DNA of 64,000 bases from Rana temporaria. Taxonomy: Eukaryota; Chordata; Amphibia; Anura; Ranidae. Location: the NCBI RefSeq assembly GCF_905171775.1, contig NC_053490.1:89955839-90019838 (forward strand). The letters are read 5' to 3'. Positions within the stretch are counted from its first letter, which is position 1, and each line of letters opens with the position of its first letter. The notes beneath the pieces were generated by a model. It was not told the origin of the DNA. It saw nothing but the letters and a program-made list of their open reading frames with translations, and made no database searches. Positions 10,526 through 22,151 of the stretch are shown here, in pieces. Position numbers and translations under genes: made by a program.

Positions 10526-12981
10526 CAGTAGGTGCACGCGATATTGTGTCAATCTCGCTCCCTTTCTCGGCGAGATTGAGCACCTACGAGCCCCATCGCG
10601 GGAGCCAGCGCCGATCTGGCTTGCCGCGATAGAGACAAAGCCGTCATAGAAGCGACGGGAGATCCGACTTGGATTCCCGCCAATTCTACACGTGTGCGGC
10701 GTTTGTTATGAATCCTGAGGGGGAAGTCCCCGCCGGATTTTAAATAAAAATCCGGCATGGGTTCCCCCCTCAGGAGCATACCGGGCCCTTAGGTCTGTTA
10801 TGGGTTGTAAGGAGAGCCCCCCCTACGCCGAAAAAACGGCATAGGGGGTCCCCCTACAATCCATACCAGACCCGTATCCAAAGCACGCTACCCGGCCGGC
10901 CAGGAAGGGAGTGGGGACGAGCGAGCGCCCCCCCCCTCCTGAACCGTACCAGGCTGCATGCCCTCAACATGGGGGGGTTGGGTGCTCTGGGGCAGGGGGG
11001 CGCACTGCGGCCCCCCCACCTCAGAGCACCCTGTCCCCATGTTGATGAGGACAGGGCCCCTTCCCGACAACCCTGGCCGTTGGTTGTCGGGGTATGCGGG
11101 CGGGAGGCTTATCGGAATCTGGGAGCCCCCTTTAATAAGGGGGCCCCCAGATACCGGCCCCCCAGCCTAAGTGAATGGATATGGGGTACATCGTACCCCT
11201 AACCATTCACCTGTAGGAAAAATGTCAAAGTTAATAAACACACCACACAAGGGTTTTTAAAATAATTTATTTTTCTGCTCCGGAGGCTCCCCCTGTCTTC
11301 TTTATTAGCTCTTTTACCAGGGGGAGCGTCTTCTTTGACGTCTTCGGGTGGGTGGGGGCCGCCGTCTGGTTCTCTTCCACCGCCGGGGGGGGTCGCTTTT
11401 AAAAAAGCCCCCACCCCCCGGCGGGTTTCCTCCGGCGTCTTCGGCGGGGGGGCTTCTTCTTCCGCTATCCCGACGGGTCTTCTCCGCTATCCGGGGGGTC
11501 TTCTCAACTCTCCGGGGGTCTCCTTCTATGTTCGCCGCTCTCCGCTGTTGACTCGGCGCACCCCGGTTCTTCCTCTCGCTGTCCGGTGCCTTCTTCTTCC
11601 GTGCTGTACGTCTTCTTCTCCTTCCGTGCTGTGAGTTCTTCTTCCGTGCTGTGACGTCATGTTCTTCACTTCTCTTCTTCTCCCGATGTTGACACGTCGC
11701 CTTTCCTCGTTGCAATGACGGATGCGCGGCTTGCATCGGACCTATATAGACCTCACAATCCCATCATGCTCTGGTACCTACCCATGTGATACCTACCCAC
11801 GTGGGTAGGTATCACATGGGTAGGTACAGAGCATGATGGGACTGTGAGGCCTATATAGGTCCGATGCAAGCCACGCACCTGTCATTTCAGCGAGAAGAGC
11901 CGGCGTGTCAACATCTGGAGAAGAGAAGAAGATGACGTCACAGCCCGGAAGAAGAAGAATACGTCGCAGCACGGAAGAAGAAGATAGACGTTCAGCGCTG
12001 AAGTAGAAGGCACCGGACAGCTGGAGGAAGAACCGGGGTGCGCCGAGTCAACAGCGGAGAGCGGCGAACATAGAAGGAGACCCCCGGAGAGTTGAGAAGA
12101 CCCCCCGGATAGCGGAGAAGACCCGTTGGGATAGCGGAAGAAGAAGCCCCCCCGCCGAAGACGCCGGAGGAAACCCGCCGGGGGGTGGGGGCTTTTTTAA
12201 AAGCGACCCCCCCCCCCCCCCGGCGGTGGAAGAGAACCAGACGGCAGCCCCCACCCACCCGAAGACGTCAAAGAAGAAGCTCCCCCTGGTAAAAGAGCTA
12301 ATAAAGAAACCCCATATCCATTCACTTAGGGTGGGGGGCCGGTATCTGGGGGCCCCCTTATTAAAGGGGGCTCCCAGATTCCGATAAGCCTCCCGCCCGC
12401 ATACCCCGACAACCAACGGCCAGGGTTGTCGGGAAGGGGCCCTGTCCTCATCAACATGGGGACAGGGTGCTCTGAGGTGGGGGGGCCGCAGTGCGCCCCC
12501 CTGCCCCAGAGCACCCAACCCCCCCATGTTGAGGGCATGCAGCCTGGTACTGCTCAGGAGGGGGGGGGGGTCGCTCGCTCGTCCCCACTCCCTTCCTGGC
12601 CGGCCGGGTAGCGTGCTTTGGATACGGGTCAGGTATGGATTGTAGGGGGACCTCCTACGCCATTTTTTTTCGGCGTAGGGGGGCTCTCCTTACAACTCAT
12701 AACAGACCTAAGGGCCGGTATGCTCCTGAGGGGGAACCCATGCCGGATTTTTATTTAAAATCCGGCGGGGACTTCCCCCTCAGGATTCATAACAAACGCC
12801 GCACACGTGTAGAATTGGCGGGAATCCAAGTCGGATCTCCCGTTGCTTCTATGACGCGCTTGCTGGGATGTGCTGTCACTATTCCAGTGAGTGCGAGATG
12901 TCAGCGAGATCTCGGCACCATGTCGCCGAGAATCAGCGCGATGCTGTCGTGCTAAAAACACAATATCACAAACACCTACTG
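10526..12981. mobile_element. 2.46-kb snap-back (fold-back) transposon
   Basis: Two arms of about 1.2 kb in inverted orientation meet at CCTACCCACGTGGGTAGG (about 11795-11812). The outer tips are CAGTAGGTG and CACCTACTG, bounded by TA (10524-10525, 12982-12983), which suggests a Tc1/mariner-type TA target. Paired landmarks include ATCCGGCATGGGTTCCCCC versus GGGGGAACCCATGCCGGAT, and CCCGACAACC versus GGTTGTCGGG. The left arm has about 80 extra bases near 11205-11285. Each arm contains smaller inverted repeats. No transposase; Arg/Pro/Gly-rich open frames here mirror each other on the two strands and are composition artefacts. A decayed relative lies at 54590-54960. Confidence 0.85.
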
Positions 12982-13127
12982 TACATAGTTGTGCAATCCC
13001 TGTCAACTTCTGCACTGCATTTGCGCTACCTGTTATACATTGCTTTCTGAGTTGTGACTTGTGATACTGGTTCTCTGCATTTTTGTCACACTGTGTGACG
13101 GACCTCCAGTGATTTCACACACACAGC

Positions 13128-13299
13128 GAGGTTTACAAAACCTGGTGCAGACAGAATCTGGTGTAGCTGTGTATAGTAATCAATCAGCTTCCAGGTATTT
13201 TCTTTTTGTCAAAGCTTAACTGAACAAGCTGAAGTGAGAAGCTGATTGGTTACTATGCAATGCTGCATCTGCACCAGTTTTAGTAAATCTCCCCCACAG
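13128..13299. mobile_element. short MITE of the GATTTACTAAA family (copy 1)
   Basis: Left GTTTACAAAACCTGGTGCAG and right CTGCACCAGTTTTAGTAAAT are inverted, with AAGCTTAACTGAACAAGCTG at the centre. The same arrangement occurs at 15817-15988, with better tips, and partly at 18533-18620. Confidence 0.7.
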
Positions 13300-13742
13300 T
13301 GTTGACATTATATCCCTGGAATTTTTCTTTACTGCACCCCCAGATCAGTTAGCCTGGATTTCTACTCAGGAAGCAAAGCTAATGGCTTAGCCATTGTGCT
13401 ATTGAATTACAAACTGTATGTACTGCCCCACCAAATCCATTCACATTCCAATCTGCATTTTGAATAAATAAAAAAAAAAAGCCCAAAAAAAGAAAAATAA
13501 TGCAGCCACCACATCTACTGTATAAGGACTGGTAATCTGCAATATACTACATTTTTTGTGTTCAGGTTTAGGTAAGCTTAAGTCCTGGTTCACACTGGTG
13601 AACTGTGTGATACCGCATGTGATTTGCACTGCAGTGCAATGACTATGCAAAGCAAATTCAGCCATACAGATTTTATGTCTGATTTCTCCTGCCGGGACCA
13701 CTAGTCCAGTGCTGAACATTATCCCTCACTGGATTTGGGCTT

Positions 13743-13920
13743 TAACCACTTCACATCCGCGCTATAGCCGAATGATGGCTACAACATGGACCCACTTTGC
13801 CAGGAGGCCGTCAATAGACGTCCACCCGGGCTCACGCGGCCTGCGCGCCCACGGCTCGCTCTGTGATCAGCGAGTTTGATACCAGTGCCATCTATCAGTG
13901 CCCATCAAAAAATTGGTCTA
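13743..13920 (+). mobile_element. piggyBac-type MITE end fragment
   Basis: Starts TTAACCACTTCACATCCGCG and contains GTCAATAGACGTCCACCCGG. The first ten bases match the tips at 14211, 27917, 35897 and 44512. No matching right end in place, so truncated. Confidence 0.5.
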
Positions 13921-14210
13921 GGCAGGAGGGGGGTTTAAGTTTACTATAGCTTTAAAACAAAGATCCACTTCGAAGCACATAATTGTTAATTGATATTTTG
14001 TGAATGTGGCAGAATGTGCCTAAGCTGCAACCACTGCTGAAGTAACTTTGCTGGGGCAGAAAGTTGTCACAACATACATCTATTTTGGACTGTCGTTCTT
14101 GCTGACAGCGGGTGACAATGTGAGTTCTTATATACTGTCAGCATATGTGTTAGAAGTAGCGGCAGCCTGGCCCCATGTATGCAATAGTGTCCAATGAGTG
14201 TAAGGAATAT

Positions 14211-15259
14211 TTAACCTCTTCCCTACCGGGCCTATTCTGGCACTTCTCTCCTTCATGTAAAAATCATAATTTTTTTGCTAGAAAATTAATCAGAACCCCC
14301 AAACATTGTATATATTTTTTTCTAGCAGACACCCTAGGGAATAAAATGGCGGTCATTGCAACTTTTTATTTCGCACGGCATTTGCGCAATCATTTTTCAA
14401 ACACCTTTTTTTGTTTCATGAATTAAATAACAAAACAGTAAAGTTAGCCCAATTTTTTTATATAATGTGAAAGATGATGTTATGCCGAGTAAATAGATAC
14501 CTAACATGTCACGCTTTAAAATTGCGCACACTCATGGAATGGCGCCAAACTTCGGTACTTAAAAATCTCCATAGGCGACGCTTGAAATTTTTTGTACAGG
14601 TTACTATTTTTGAGTTACAGAGGAGGTCTAGTACTAGAATTGTTGCACACGCTCTAACACACGCAGCGATACCTCACATGTGGGGTTTGAACGGCGTTTA
14701 CATATGTGGGCGGGACTTGCATGCGCGTTCACTTCTGAGCGTGAGATACCGGGGACAGGGGCGTTTTTTAATTTTTTTTTGATCACTTTTATTCCTATTA
14801 CAAGGAATGGAAATATCCCTTGTAATATGAATCATTGTGACAGGTCCTCTTTATGGAGAGATGTGGGGTCAATAAGACCCCACATCTCTCCTCCAGGCTT
14901 GAAAGCATGAGATTGTGAAAAAGTTCACAGATTTAATGCCGATAGCCGCGATTGCGGCTTTGTTTACTTCCGGGTACCTGGGCGTGACATCACTTCGATT
15001 GTTTCTGTGGGACCCCAATGGCACGGGAGAGCTCGGAAAAGCACCGGATGGCGGCGGGAGTGGGGGCGGGGCGTCCCCTCCCGCCGCTTATAAGAACGAT
15101 CAATTGGTGGAACTGCCGCTATGATCGTTCTTATCGTGAACATAATCGCCAGCAGAAAACGGTGATATCTGAATTGTACCTGTAGCCACAGGCATCATTC
15201 AGATATCACTGCACAAAGACAAGAATGTCATATGACGTCCTCGGTGGAGAAGTGGTTAA
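14211..15259 (+). mobile_element. piggyBac-type MITE, full length, 1.05 kb
   Basis: TTAA at both edges. The left tip reads TTAACCTCTTCCCTACCGG and the right tip, read inward, TTAACCACTTCTCCACCG. The interior has recognisable blocks: CCCCCAAACATTGTATATAT, ATGCCGAGTAAATAGATACC and GATACCTCACATGTGGGG. The same blocks occur at 38245-39285, in reverse at 32860-33260, and inside the hAT MITE at 49733-50509. Non-coding; the CCACTT tip is shared with the autonomous element at 35897-43676. Confidence 0.82.
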
Positions 15260-15816
15260 GCTTGTACCAGTAAAAAATGCCATTTAGCACTGTAGTGTAG
15301 CGCTGGTTCAGTGTTTAGTGCTGGGCCAATGTTGGAGTGTCCTTCTGGTGTTTTTGAAGGGTGTGACCAGCTGTTTTAATAGTCCTACCTTTTTGCAGCT
15401 GTGCAAATATAAGATTTTCACCTTTTTACAGAAATGTATCGCTGTATGGTGGTAATTACCGGTACTATTTCTCTCAAATGTTCTGAGAAATGGATCATTT
15501 AGAAATGTTTCTAGTATCCAACAAGTGTCCTTTATGTATGAAATGTAGGTTTTTCTAATTTAATTAGATGTCTTTTGGCTTTTCCTTTTCTTTTTTTTTT
15601 TTTTGTGATTTTTAACTTGAAAGTAAAATTGTTTTTCTTTGGATGCCTTTTTAATAGCATGTTGTAACATTTACTGAAATGGATAATTTAAAGTATAACT
15701 AAAAGTAAACCCCTTCTCCCTTTTTTTTTGGTGGGGGGTGGAATAGAGGGAATGGGTGCACCTGTCCGTTTTTATTGCTGTCTGTGCCCCCATTTGAGAG
15801 ATTCATTCACTCTATG

Positions 15817-15988
15817 GGGTTGATTTACTAAAAGTGGAGAGTGCAAAATCTGGTGCAACTCTGCAAACAAACCGATCATCTTCAGTTTTTGTCGAAGCTT
15901 AATTGAACAAGCTGAAGTTGGAAGCCGATTGGCTACCATGCACAGCTGCATGCAGATTTTGCACTCTCCGGTTTTAGTAAATCAACCC
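15817..15988. mobile_element. MITE of the GATTTACTAAA family (copy 2), nested
   Basis: Tips GGGTTGATTTACTAAA and TTTAGTAAATCAACCC are exact inverted repeats. Flanking TA on each side fits TA target duplication: copy 1 of the host MITE reads CTCTATTTGT at this point. The centre contains AAGCTTAATTGAACAAGCTG. Confidence 0.85.
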
Positions 15989-16177
15989 TTATTTGTCAAG
16001 TTTACAAGGTTGTATCCTCTAGTGGGGACACTAGTTCTGGTGATAACCAGGGATGCCTTCACTTTGGAGGGATTTTTTTCTCGCTTCCTGTTTTGGCTAT
16101 GGGACAGAAAGTGAAGAAAAAACTTCCAATGGAACACAGATGGCAGAAAAGAACTGACAGGGTTTAGAACCCTCCCT

Positions 16178-16321
16178 TAGGCCTAATTCACACCTATGAA
16201 TTTTTAGTGCATTTTGCAGATTTGCTCTACAGAACGTGTTTTATAGGAAACCATGTTAAATGGACTGTAGTGCAAATTCGCAAAAAGCACTAAAAATGCA
16301 TAGGTGTGATTCAAGCCTTTC
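16178..16321. mobile_element. short MITE, TTCACACCTATG family, nested
   Basis: Inverted ends AGGCCTAATTCACACCTATG and CATAGGTGTGATTCAAGCCT, about 140 bp, with TAAATGGACTGTAGTGC in the interior. A related fragment is at 55060-55225. Edges are accurate to a few bases. Confidence 0.7.
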
Positions 16322-16367
16322 TCTATCCAAAAATGGGGGGGGGGGGGTGCCTATAGTTCCACTTTAA

Positions 16368-17521
16368 AATGCAGTGAAGTAATACTTGCTCTTCCAGGTT
16401 GCAGGCCCACTTTTTTTCTACTGCCGACTTGGCACTCATCAGCAGTACTTGGCCTGTACAATTCTCCACTGCTTCAGCTGCATACGTAATGTCCACACCT
16501 TGTAATCTCTTCCTTCTTGCACCAGTTCCAGAAAAAACCTTCATCAACAGGCCCAGCACTCCGGCCATTGGGTTTCAGCATTGGGGCAGGACAAGTGTAC
16601 TGTAGAGGGGGTCAGAGTGTAGTTTAGTGTTTTTGAATTTTGAATCACTAAAGTAAAAGTAAGGTTACCATTTATGGGGTTGGATTTTAATTCCAGTTAC
16701 CCATTAAGTGCCGGTTAACACTACAGCAACTTGGGATCCGACTTGTCAGACCTCAAGTTGCCCCAAATTGCTGGACTTAAGAAATTCCATTGAAGTGAAT
16801 GAGAGCGGTCTTAACCGGTTCCTGACTGGTGCACGAGTATGTACGTCGACAGAAGGGCACGGCTACGCACATGGGCGTACAGGTATGTCCCCTTTAATTG
16901 GCAAGCCGTGTGGTCGTGCGATGCCGGTGTGCTCGCGACCCTGCCGTGTCCTCTGGGACCCGCAAACCCGATCGCCGTCGGTGTCCCGCGATTGGGTCAC
17001 AGAGCTGGAGAACAGGGAGATGTCAGTGTAAACACAACGAATAAAAGAAAAAATAGTACTAAAGCGCTACTAAATAGTTAAATTATAGGACACCACAAAA
17101 ATAACTAATAATTTGCTGCATATAATAAAGGTGAATCAAACCTAAAAAGTGAAGAAATACATATGAATAATATGCGCTAAAAATTTACTTAAATGATGAA
17201 ACCGTGTACAGCAAGGAGTGTAATACTAGTCCAGGTAGGACATTACACATATATGTGAAGCACAAACAAAAAACAATTCAATTCAATAGTCCCAGTGAAT
17301 GCTGTGACTATAACGTGCAACACACCCTCTATGGAGGGGAAAAAAAAAATTGTTGGTAAAGACTTGAGGTTGCTCTGTGGAATTAACCTTCTGTGATTCT
17401 GATAACTTTCACATGCACAGATGTCCGATCCTCTATGCAGCACAGATATTCCAAAACGCTTTCAATGGTAAATTAAAAAAATCTAATAATAGAAGTGTAT
17501 TGCTAGGGGTTACATAAGTTT
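16368..17521. other. mipep intron, nothing recognised
   Basis: No gene or clear transposon tip. Short open frames with no recognisable domains. A moderately GC-rich piece lies at 16800-17030. Confidence 0.35.
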
Positions 17522-17621
17522 TTAAGGGCTCTTGCACAGGACCACAAGCCCATTTAGCATCCTGCCCAGTGTATTTCCTCCATCCAGGCCACTCAGATGC
17601 AGCATGCATCCTGTCATCAAC

Positions 17622-18139
17622 ATGAATGGCTGTGCGCTGCAGTACTCCTATGCTATCGTGAGTACAGCATCGGGTATTTGTAACAAATTATATTCTATTC
17701 TTTGCAGACGCTCATATGCTGTACTCATGTTTATGATAACACTGGTGTATACACGAGTACAGCAATGCACGGCCATACGTGTTAATGACCGACTGTTCAT
17801 TGCATCAGGGCTGCCTGGGTGGAGGAAATACAACAGGCATTGCACTGAATAGAGTCAGACGGCCCGTGTACAAGAGTCCTTGGTGTAAAGGCGGAGGTTA
17901 TCAGTTTAGTCCTCCCCCCCCCCTCCCCCCAAGGGTTAGGTTAAGTTATAAAGTACACTTTCCTTAAGATGATTATGCAGACTGCTATTGCTAACCTCAC
18001 CTTTTGAGAATGTTATTTCCCTGGCTATCATGATGAAGCTTTGGCTTTGAGTTATTATTAAGTCCCTGACTTGAGTAATTAAAGACACAAGTAATTTTCA
18101 TTTACTACAACCTGCTTGGTCAAAGTTTGACTAAAATAT
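17622..18139. repeat. direct duplication, copy 1 (about 518 bp)
   Basis: Shares essentially its whole length with 18987-19500, from ATGAATGGCTGTGCGCTGCA to GTTTGACTAAAATAT. The visible differences are a longer C-run near 17912-17926 and a few substitutions. The first half is probably a MITE: GCTCTTGCACAGGACC (17528) is roughly inverted to GGCCCGTGTACAAGAG (17860). The open frames are identical in both copies and show no domain. Confidence 0.9.
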
Positions 18140-18986
18140 GTTAAAGCCAGAAAGCCAGGCAACTAAAAGTTTTAGAAGGGGGCCAGCTATGGCAGCCATT
18201 CTACTTTTGATGGATTAACCCAAAGCCTCATGCTGAGACATATGCTGAATATGAATGTGCTGCATCATTCTGTGTCAAGCCATCCATACTGCCCTTCTGT
18301 GGTCAGCCTCCACCCTGTGTACCTGAGAGCAAACACCCCTCCCAAGAATAAAATCGCTCTCAATGGCTCTTTACAAAGAAAATACCTTCTCCCACCTCTT
18401 CCCTATACATCATCCTGGTTCTTTGTGTAAGCCACACTGATTCACACTTTAGGTAAATTTGCCATTCAGAGATACGTTTATTCTTTAGGTCATGTGGGTT
18501 TCCTTAAACGTTTGTATGATCACAGTAGAGGGGCTGATGTACTAAAACTGGAGAGTATGAAATTTGGTGCAGGTCTGCTTAGAAACCTATCGGCTTCCAG
18601 GCTTTCCTTTTTTTGTAATAACATAAAGGGTCACTAAAGGAAACATTTTCTTTTTGCTGAAATTACTGTTTACAGGGTATAGAGACATAAAAATTAACTG
18701 ATTCCTTTTAAAAATGATTAAAAATAGATAAATGCAATCATATAATGTGCCTGTAGTTTCACTTTCGGTTTTAAACTGGTTTCATGTTTCTGTGAAGTAA
18801 AGCGACCCACAGAACAAAAACAAACAAATCCAGGGCAGTGTTTTGTTTTTAAAATGAATCTGATTGGTTCTGAGGAGTTTTAGACACACAGCTTGGACCA
18901 CAGTGAAAATCTGCCATGAGATTTTTCATAAGGGAGCCAGACAAGCAGGAAGTGTGGAGATCACAGCAGAATTACAGCAACTTCAA

Positions 18987-19500
18987 ATGAATGGCTGTGC
19001 GCTGCAGTACTCCTATGCTATCGTGAGTACAGCATCGGGTATTTGTAACAAATTATATTCTATTCTTTGCAGACGCTCATATGCTGTACTCATGTTTATG
19101 ATAACACTGGTGTATACACGAGTACAGCAATGCACGGCCATACGTGTTAATGACCGACTGTTCATTGCATCAGGGCTGCCTGGGTGGAGGAAATACAACA
19201 GGCATTGCACTGAATAGAGTCAGACGGCCCGTGTACAAGAGTCCTTGGTGTAAAGGCGGAGGTTGTCCAGTTTAGTGCTTCCCCTCCCCCCAAGGGTTAG
19301 GTTAAGTTATAAAGTACACTTTCCTTAAGATGATTATGCAGACTGCTATTGCTAACCTCACCTTTTGAGAATGTTATTTCCCTGGCTATCATGATGAAGC
19401 TTTGGCTTTGAGTTATTATTAAGTCCCTGACTTGAGTAATTAAAGACACAAGTAATTTTCATTTACTACAACCTGCTTGGTCAAAGTTTGACTAAAATAT
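18987..19500. repeat. direct duplication, copy 2 (about 514 bp)
   Basis: Same orientation as copy 1, offset by 1365 bp. It starts directly after unrelated sequence (TTACAGCAACTTCAA) and stops just before a TTAA MITE. The high similarity suggests a recent event or conversion. Confidence 0.9.
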
Positions 19501-19505
19501 TTGAC

Positions 19506-19686
19506 TTAAAGCGTACACACGACCATTTTTCACAACGTGAAAAAATAGAGCATATTCAAAATTTTTAATGGCCAATTTTCTCATCGAGAAAAATGCTCTG
19601 GAGCCTACACATGACAGTTTTTAACGACCAATTTAAAAAATGGCACTATTCTCGTCATGAAAAACGGTCGTGTGTACGCGGCTTAA
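19506..19686. mobile_element. short TTAA MITE, CACACGACC family
   Basis: TTAA at each edge. The left tip TTAAAGCGTACACACGACC is inverted to GGTCGTGTGTACGCGGCTTAA, with interior GAAAAATGCTCTGGAGCC. About 180 bp, non-coding. Related words (CATACACACGGTCG, GTATGTACGCGGCATT) occur at 39479-39570 and 39948-40013. Confidence 0.8.
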
Positions 19687-20501
19687 GAAGGACCAAAACA
19701 GCAATTCCTTAAAGGATAACTGAACCCAAAAAACAAAATCTAATATATTGTACCTTTGATGTGGTGACTGCATACGTTCTTATTTATTTTTTTGATCGTG
19801 CCATCAGTGTCATTGTCACTGTGATCTGCACAGAATATCTTCCTACCTGGCTATCTTCTGTACACTACCAATTGCCCTACTCCCCATGTAATGCAAATGA
19901 AGAGATGTTTGGAGTCCATATCAGTAGAGCAGCCTAGGGTGACCACCATGACTCTTTCTATAAATTCTATAAATACAGTAGAGGAGAGCCACTCGTGGAT
20001 GAAAGGTGTTATTTGCAGAATTACCAGGTAAAAATAAAGCAAAAGGTACATTAAAAAACGAATGCAGCCGTAACAACAAGCACTAGTAGAGAGACTTGTA
20101 AAGCGCAACACATGCAAACTGAATCGCCTCTGGGCGCTGTATCCATTTCATGGGTAAGGAACCCCTTGACCTCAGAAGAGATGGGTTTTAATCTTTCTAG
20201 TGAAGGCCAAGTGGTCTGACTCCAGTCGGATGGTGGTTGGTAGTGCATTCCACAGGCGAGGTCCCTGGACTGCAGTATACAACATATTTGGATTTAGATA
20301 CTTTTAACAACCAGTAATAGGGCTGGTTCACCTCTTGAGCTGGCATTGGCTGCTTCACCTCTCATATTGTGTTTGTAAAATGTCACTGGTTCATGCTACA
20401 TCGGTTGAATGCATGTGTACAGCATACAAAGTACTTTGTTTACAGAATAGTGGCTTTCTTTGTGAATTACTATAACTTTTTGTACCCCATCTGTTTTTTA
20501 G
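19687..20501. other. mipep intron, nothing recognised
   Basis: AT-rich non-coding sequence ending in the pyrimidine tract and acceptor (ctgttttttag) of exon 4. No supported feature. Confidence 0.4.
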
Positions 20502-20611
20502 GTACCAGATGTGCTACAGATTTTGCTGAAGTACCTTCTATACTTATGGAGTTCTTTGCTAGTGATTATCGGGTGGTAAACCAGTTTGCACGACATTACC
20601 AGACTGGACAG
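20502..20611 (+). CDS. mipep: mitochondrial intermediate peptidase, exon 4 of 7 in window
   Basis: A 110-bp exon. Its first two bases complete the Gly codon begun in exon 3, then TRCATDFAEVPSILMEFF and ASDYRVVNQFARHYQTGQ. The glutamate of DFAEVPS is the expected third zinc ligand of M3 peptidases, which follows HExxH at roughly this spacing. Acceptor ttttag, donor gtaata; ends on a codon boundary. Intact. Confidence 0.96.
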
Positions 20612-21697
20612 GTAATAGACTAGGAATATTGACTGGAAAAGAAAGACGATTGTTTTACCCATAGACGGTCGAATATAATTGCCCTAACCAGCTTTAGTTG
20701 GATTAGTTGTGGTTTTCACATATAATCCTCAATGTCTCAATGAACTCCCTTCCCCGCTTTTTGGCTCTATAATAAAAACAGCTGTATTTGGATTTAAAGC
20801 AGGCCTTGGCACCCATTAATGATGTATCCTTTCATACACGTCTTTGTATTTATAAGAAAATAAAACAGAATTGTACTATTTAAAGGATATGTCTGGGAAT
20901 ACAAAAAAATAAATATTCATACTTGCGTCCCTGCTGCAGCTTTCCCCTGCTGACGCTAAGCCTGAGAACTGATTGATGAGCGATCACATGACCGCGGATC
21001 GCTCAGTTCTCGGTCTTCCTGGATCAGAGAGCTGTGACTGTCAGTCACTGGCTCTCTGCTCTACCCCTCCAGCACTCACTGGAGCATTGGGCTAGGGAGG
21101 GGGCTGGAGCAGCTGGCTCAATCTTTCAGCGGTGCGCAGCTCTGTAACATCAGCCGACTGTGAGCTTTAAAAAAAAATGTAAATGCTAAAAATGTTCACC
21201 CTATTTTGGTAGTGTCCCTCCTACCCCCATTACTCGCTGCACCAGGCATAGGGCCATTTTGTACCTGCTAGTTCGATTTCTAGTGTATTTTTTTTTATGG
21301 AACCGTTGTGGTAAATTCAGCTGTTTACTTTAGGAAGTTTGTGTCTGGCAAATCAGTTATGTTAGTTGAGTACTTACAAAAAGTAAAGCCACTCTGAAGA
21401 CTTCTTCAATCATGATTTTGCAGCTCCCAAGTGCTCTCACCTCTTGGGTCTGTTTTTCCCTTAGACTATTTAGCAAAGTCTTGGAGCCACTCACTGTAAT
21501 ACCAGATTTTGCCAGCAGGGTACTATGCATGTAATATGAGTTATGCGAGCTACCAGTCCCCATAAATCACAGTTTGGAAAGTTTAAATTGCTTAGTGGTA
21601 GTTGTCTGGTTGTAATTGAAGATTCATTTGTACATTCTTGGATTTGCAACTTTACCTTTTTATTAAAGTAGTCATATTTTTTTTTATTATGTTGTAG
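20612..21697. other. mipep intron with possible repeat at 20880-21180
   Basis: The GC-richer block at 20930-21150 (CACTGGCTCTCTGCTCTACC, CCTCCAGCACTCACTGGAGC) resembles 24300-24430 in word content, so it may be a copy of a dispersed family. No tips seen. Confidence 0.35.
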
Positions 21698-21772
21698 CCA
21701 TTATCCAAACCAATGGTATCTCGTCTATGTGAATCTAAAAAGGTTGGTGCCGCTTCGGACATGCAGCTTCAG
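21698..21772 (+). CDS. mipep: mitochondrial intermediate peptidase, exon 5 of 7 in window
   Basis: A 75-bp exon of 25 codons: PLSKPMVSRLCESKKVGA and then ASDMQLQ. Acceptor ttgtag, donor gtatgg; phase 0 both sides. The MVSRLCESKK and DMQLQ blocks are characteristic of MIPEP. Intact and in frame with both neighbours. Confidence 0.95.
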
Positions 21773-21824
21773 GTATGGATAATCAGTTAATTTAACCTTT
21801 TAAAACCAGTGAACATTTCACACT

Positions 21825-21919
21825 GTAGTTAAAGCTGACCATAGAGGAACTGCAGCTACCTATCCATCCTGTAACAAAAAATGAATCGCTGGATTCCAGG
21901 ACAGGTAAGTGTCCTAATA
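21825..21919. repeat. left part of a dispersed repeat split by Tc1 copy 2
   Basis: TAAAGCTGACCATAGAGGAA through CAGGTAAGTGTCCTAATA appears to resume after the Tc1 insertion at 24171 (TATTAAGTAAGCAGCTGCAG) and may extend to about 24600. The family is not identified. Confidence 0.35.
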
Positions 21920-22151
21920 CAGTCAGGTCCATAAATATTGGGACATGGACACAATTCTAATCTTTTTGGCTCTATACACCACCACAATGGATTTGAAATA
22001 AAACAAAAAAGATGTGCTTTAACTGCAGACTTTCAGCTTTAATTTGACGGTATTTACATCCAAATCAGGTGAACAGTGTAAGAATTACAACAGGGACCAA
22101 AAGTAATGAGACCGATTTAACAATCATAATTCAAACTTTCACTTTTTAATA

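Larger units (their letters stand above)
15688..16367 (+). mobile_element. TTAA-type MITE (family E), copy 2, with two nested MITEs
   Basis: Begins TTAAAGTATAACTAAAAG and ends CTATAGTTCCACTTTAA, both edges TTAA. It shares TTTTTATTGCTGTCTGTGCC and CTTCCTGTTTTGGCTATGGG with copy 1. Two smaller elements are inserted in it (15817-15988 and 16178-16321), which explains its extra length. Confidence 0.78.

Noticed and set aside
10888..12611. Several Arg- or Gly/Pro-rich frames that recur as near-identical proteins on opposite strands
   Set aside because: They mirror each other because the region is a palindrome; GC-rich and without any recognisable domain.
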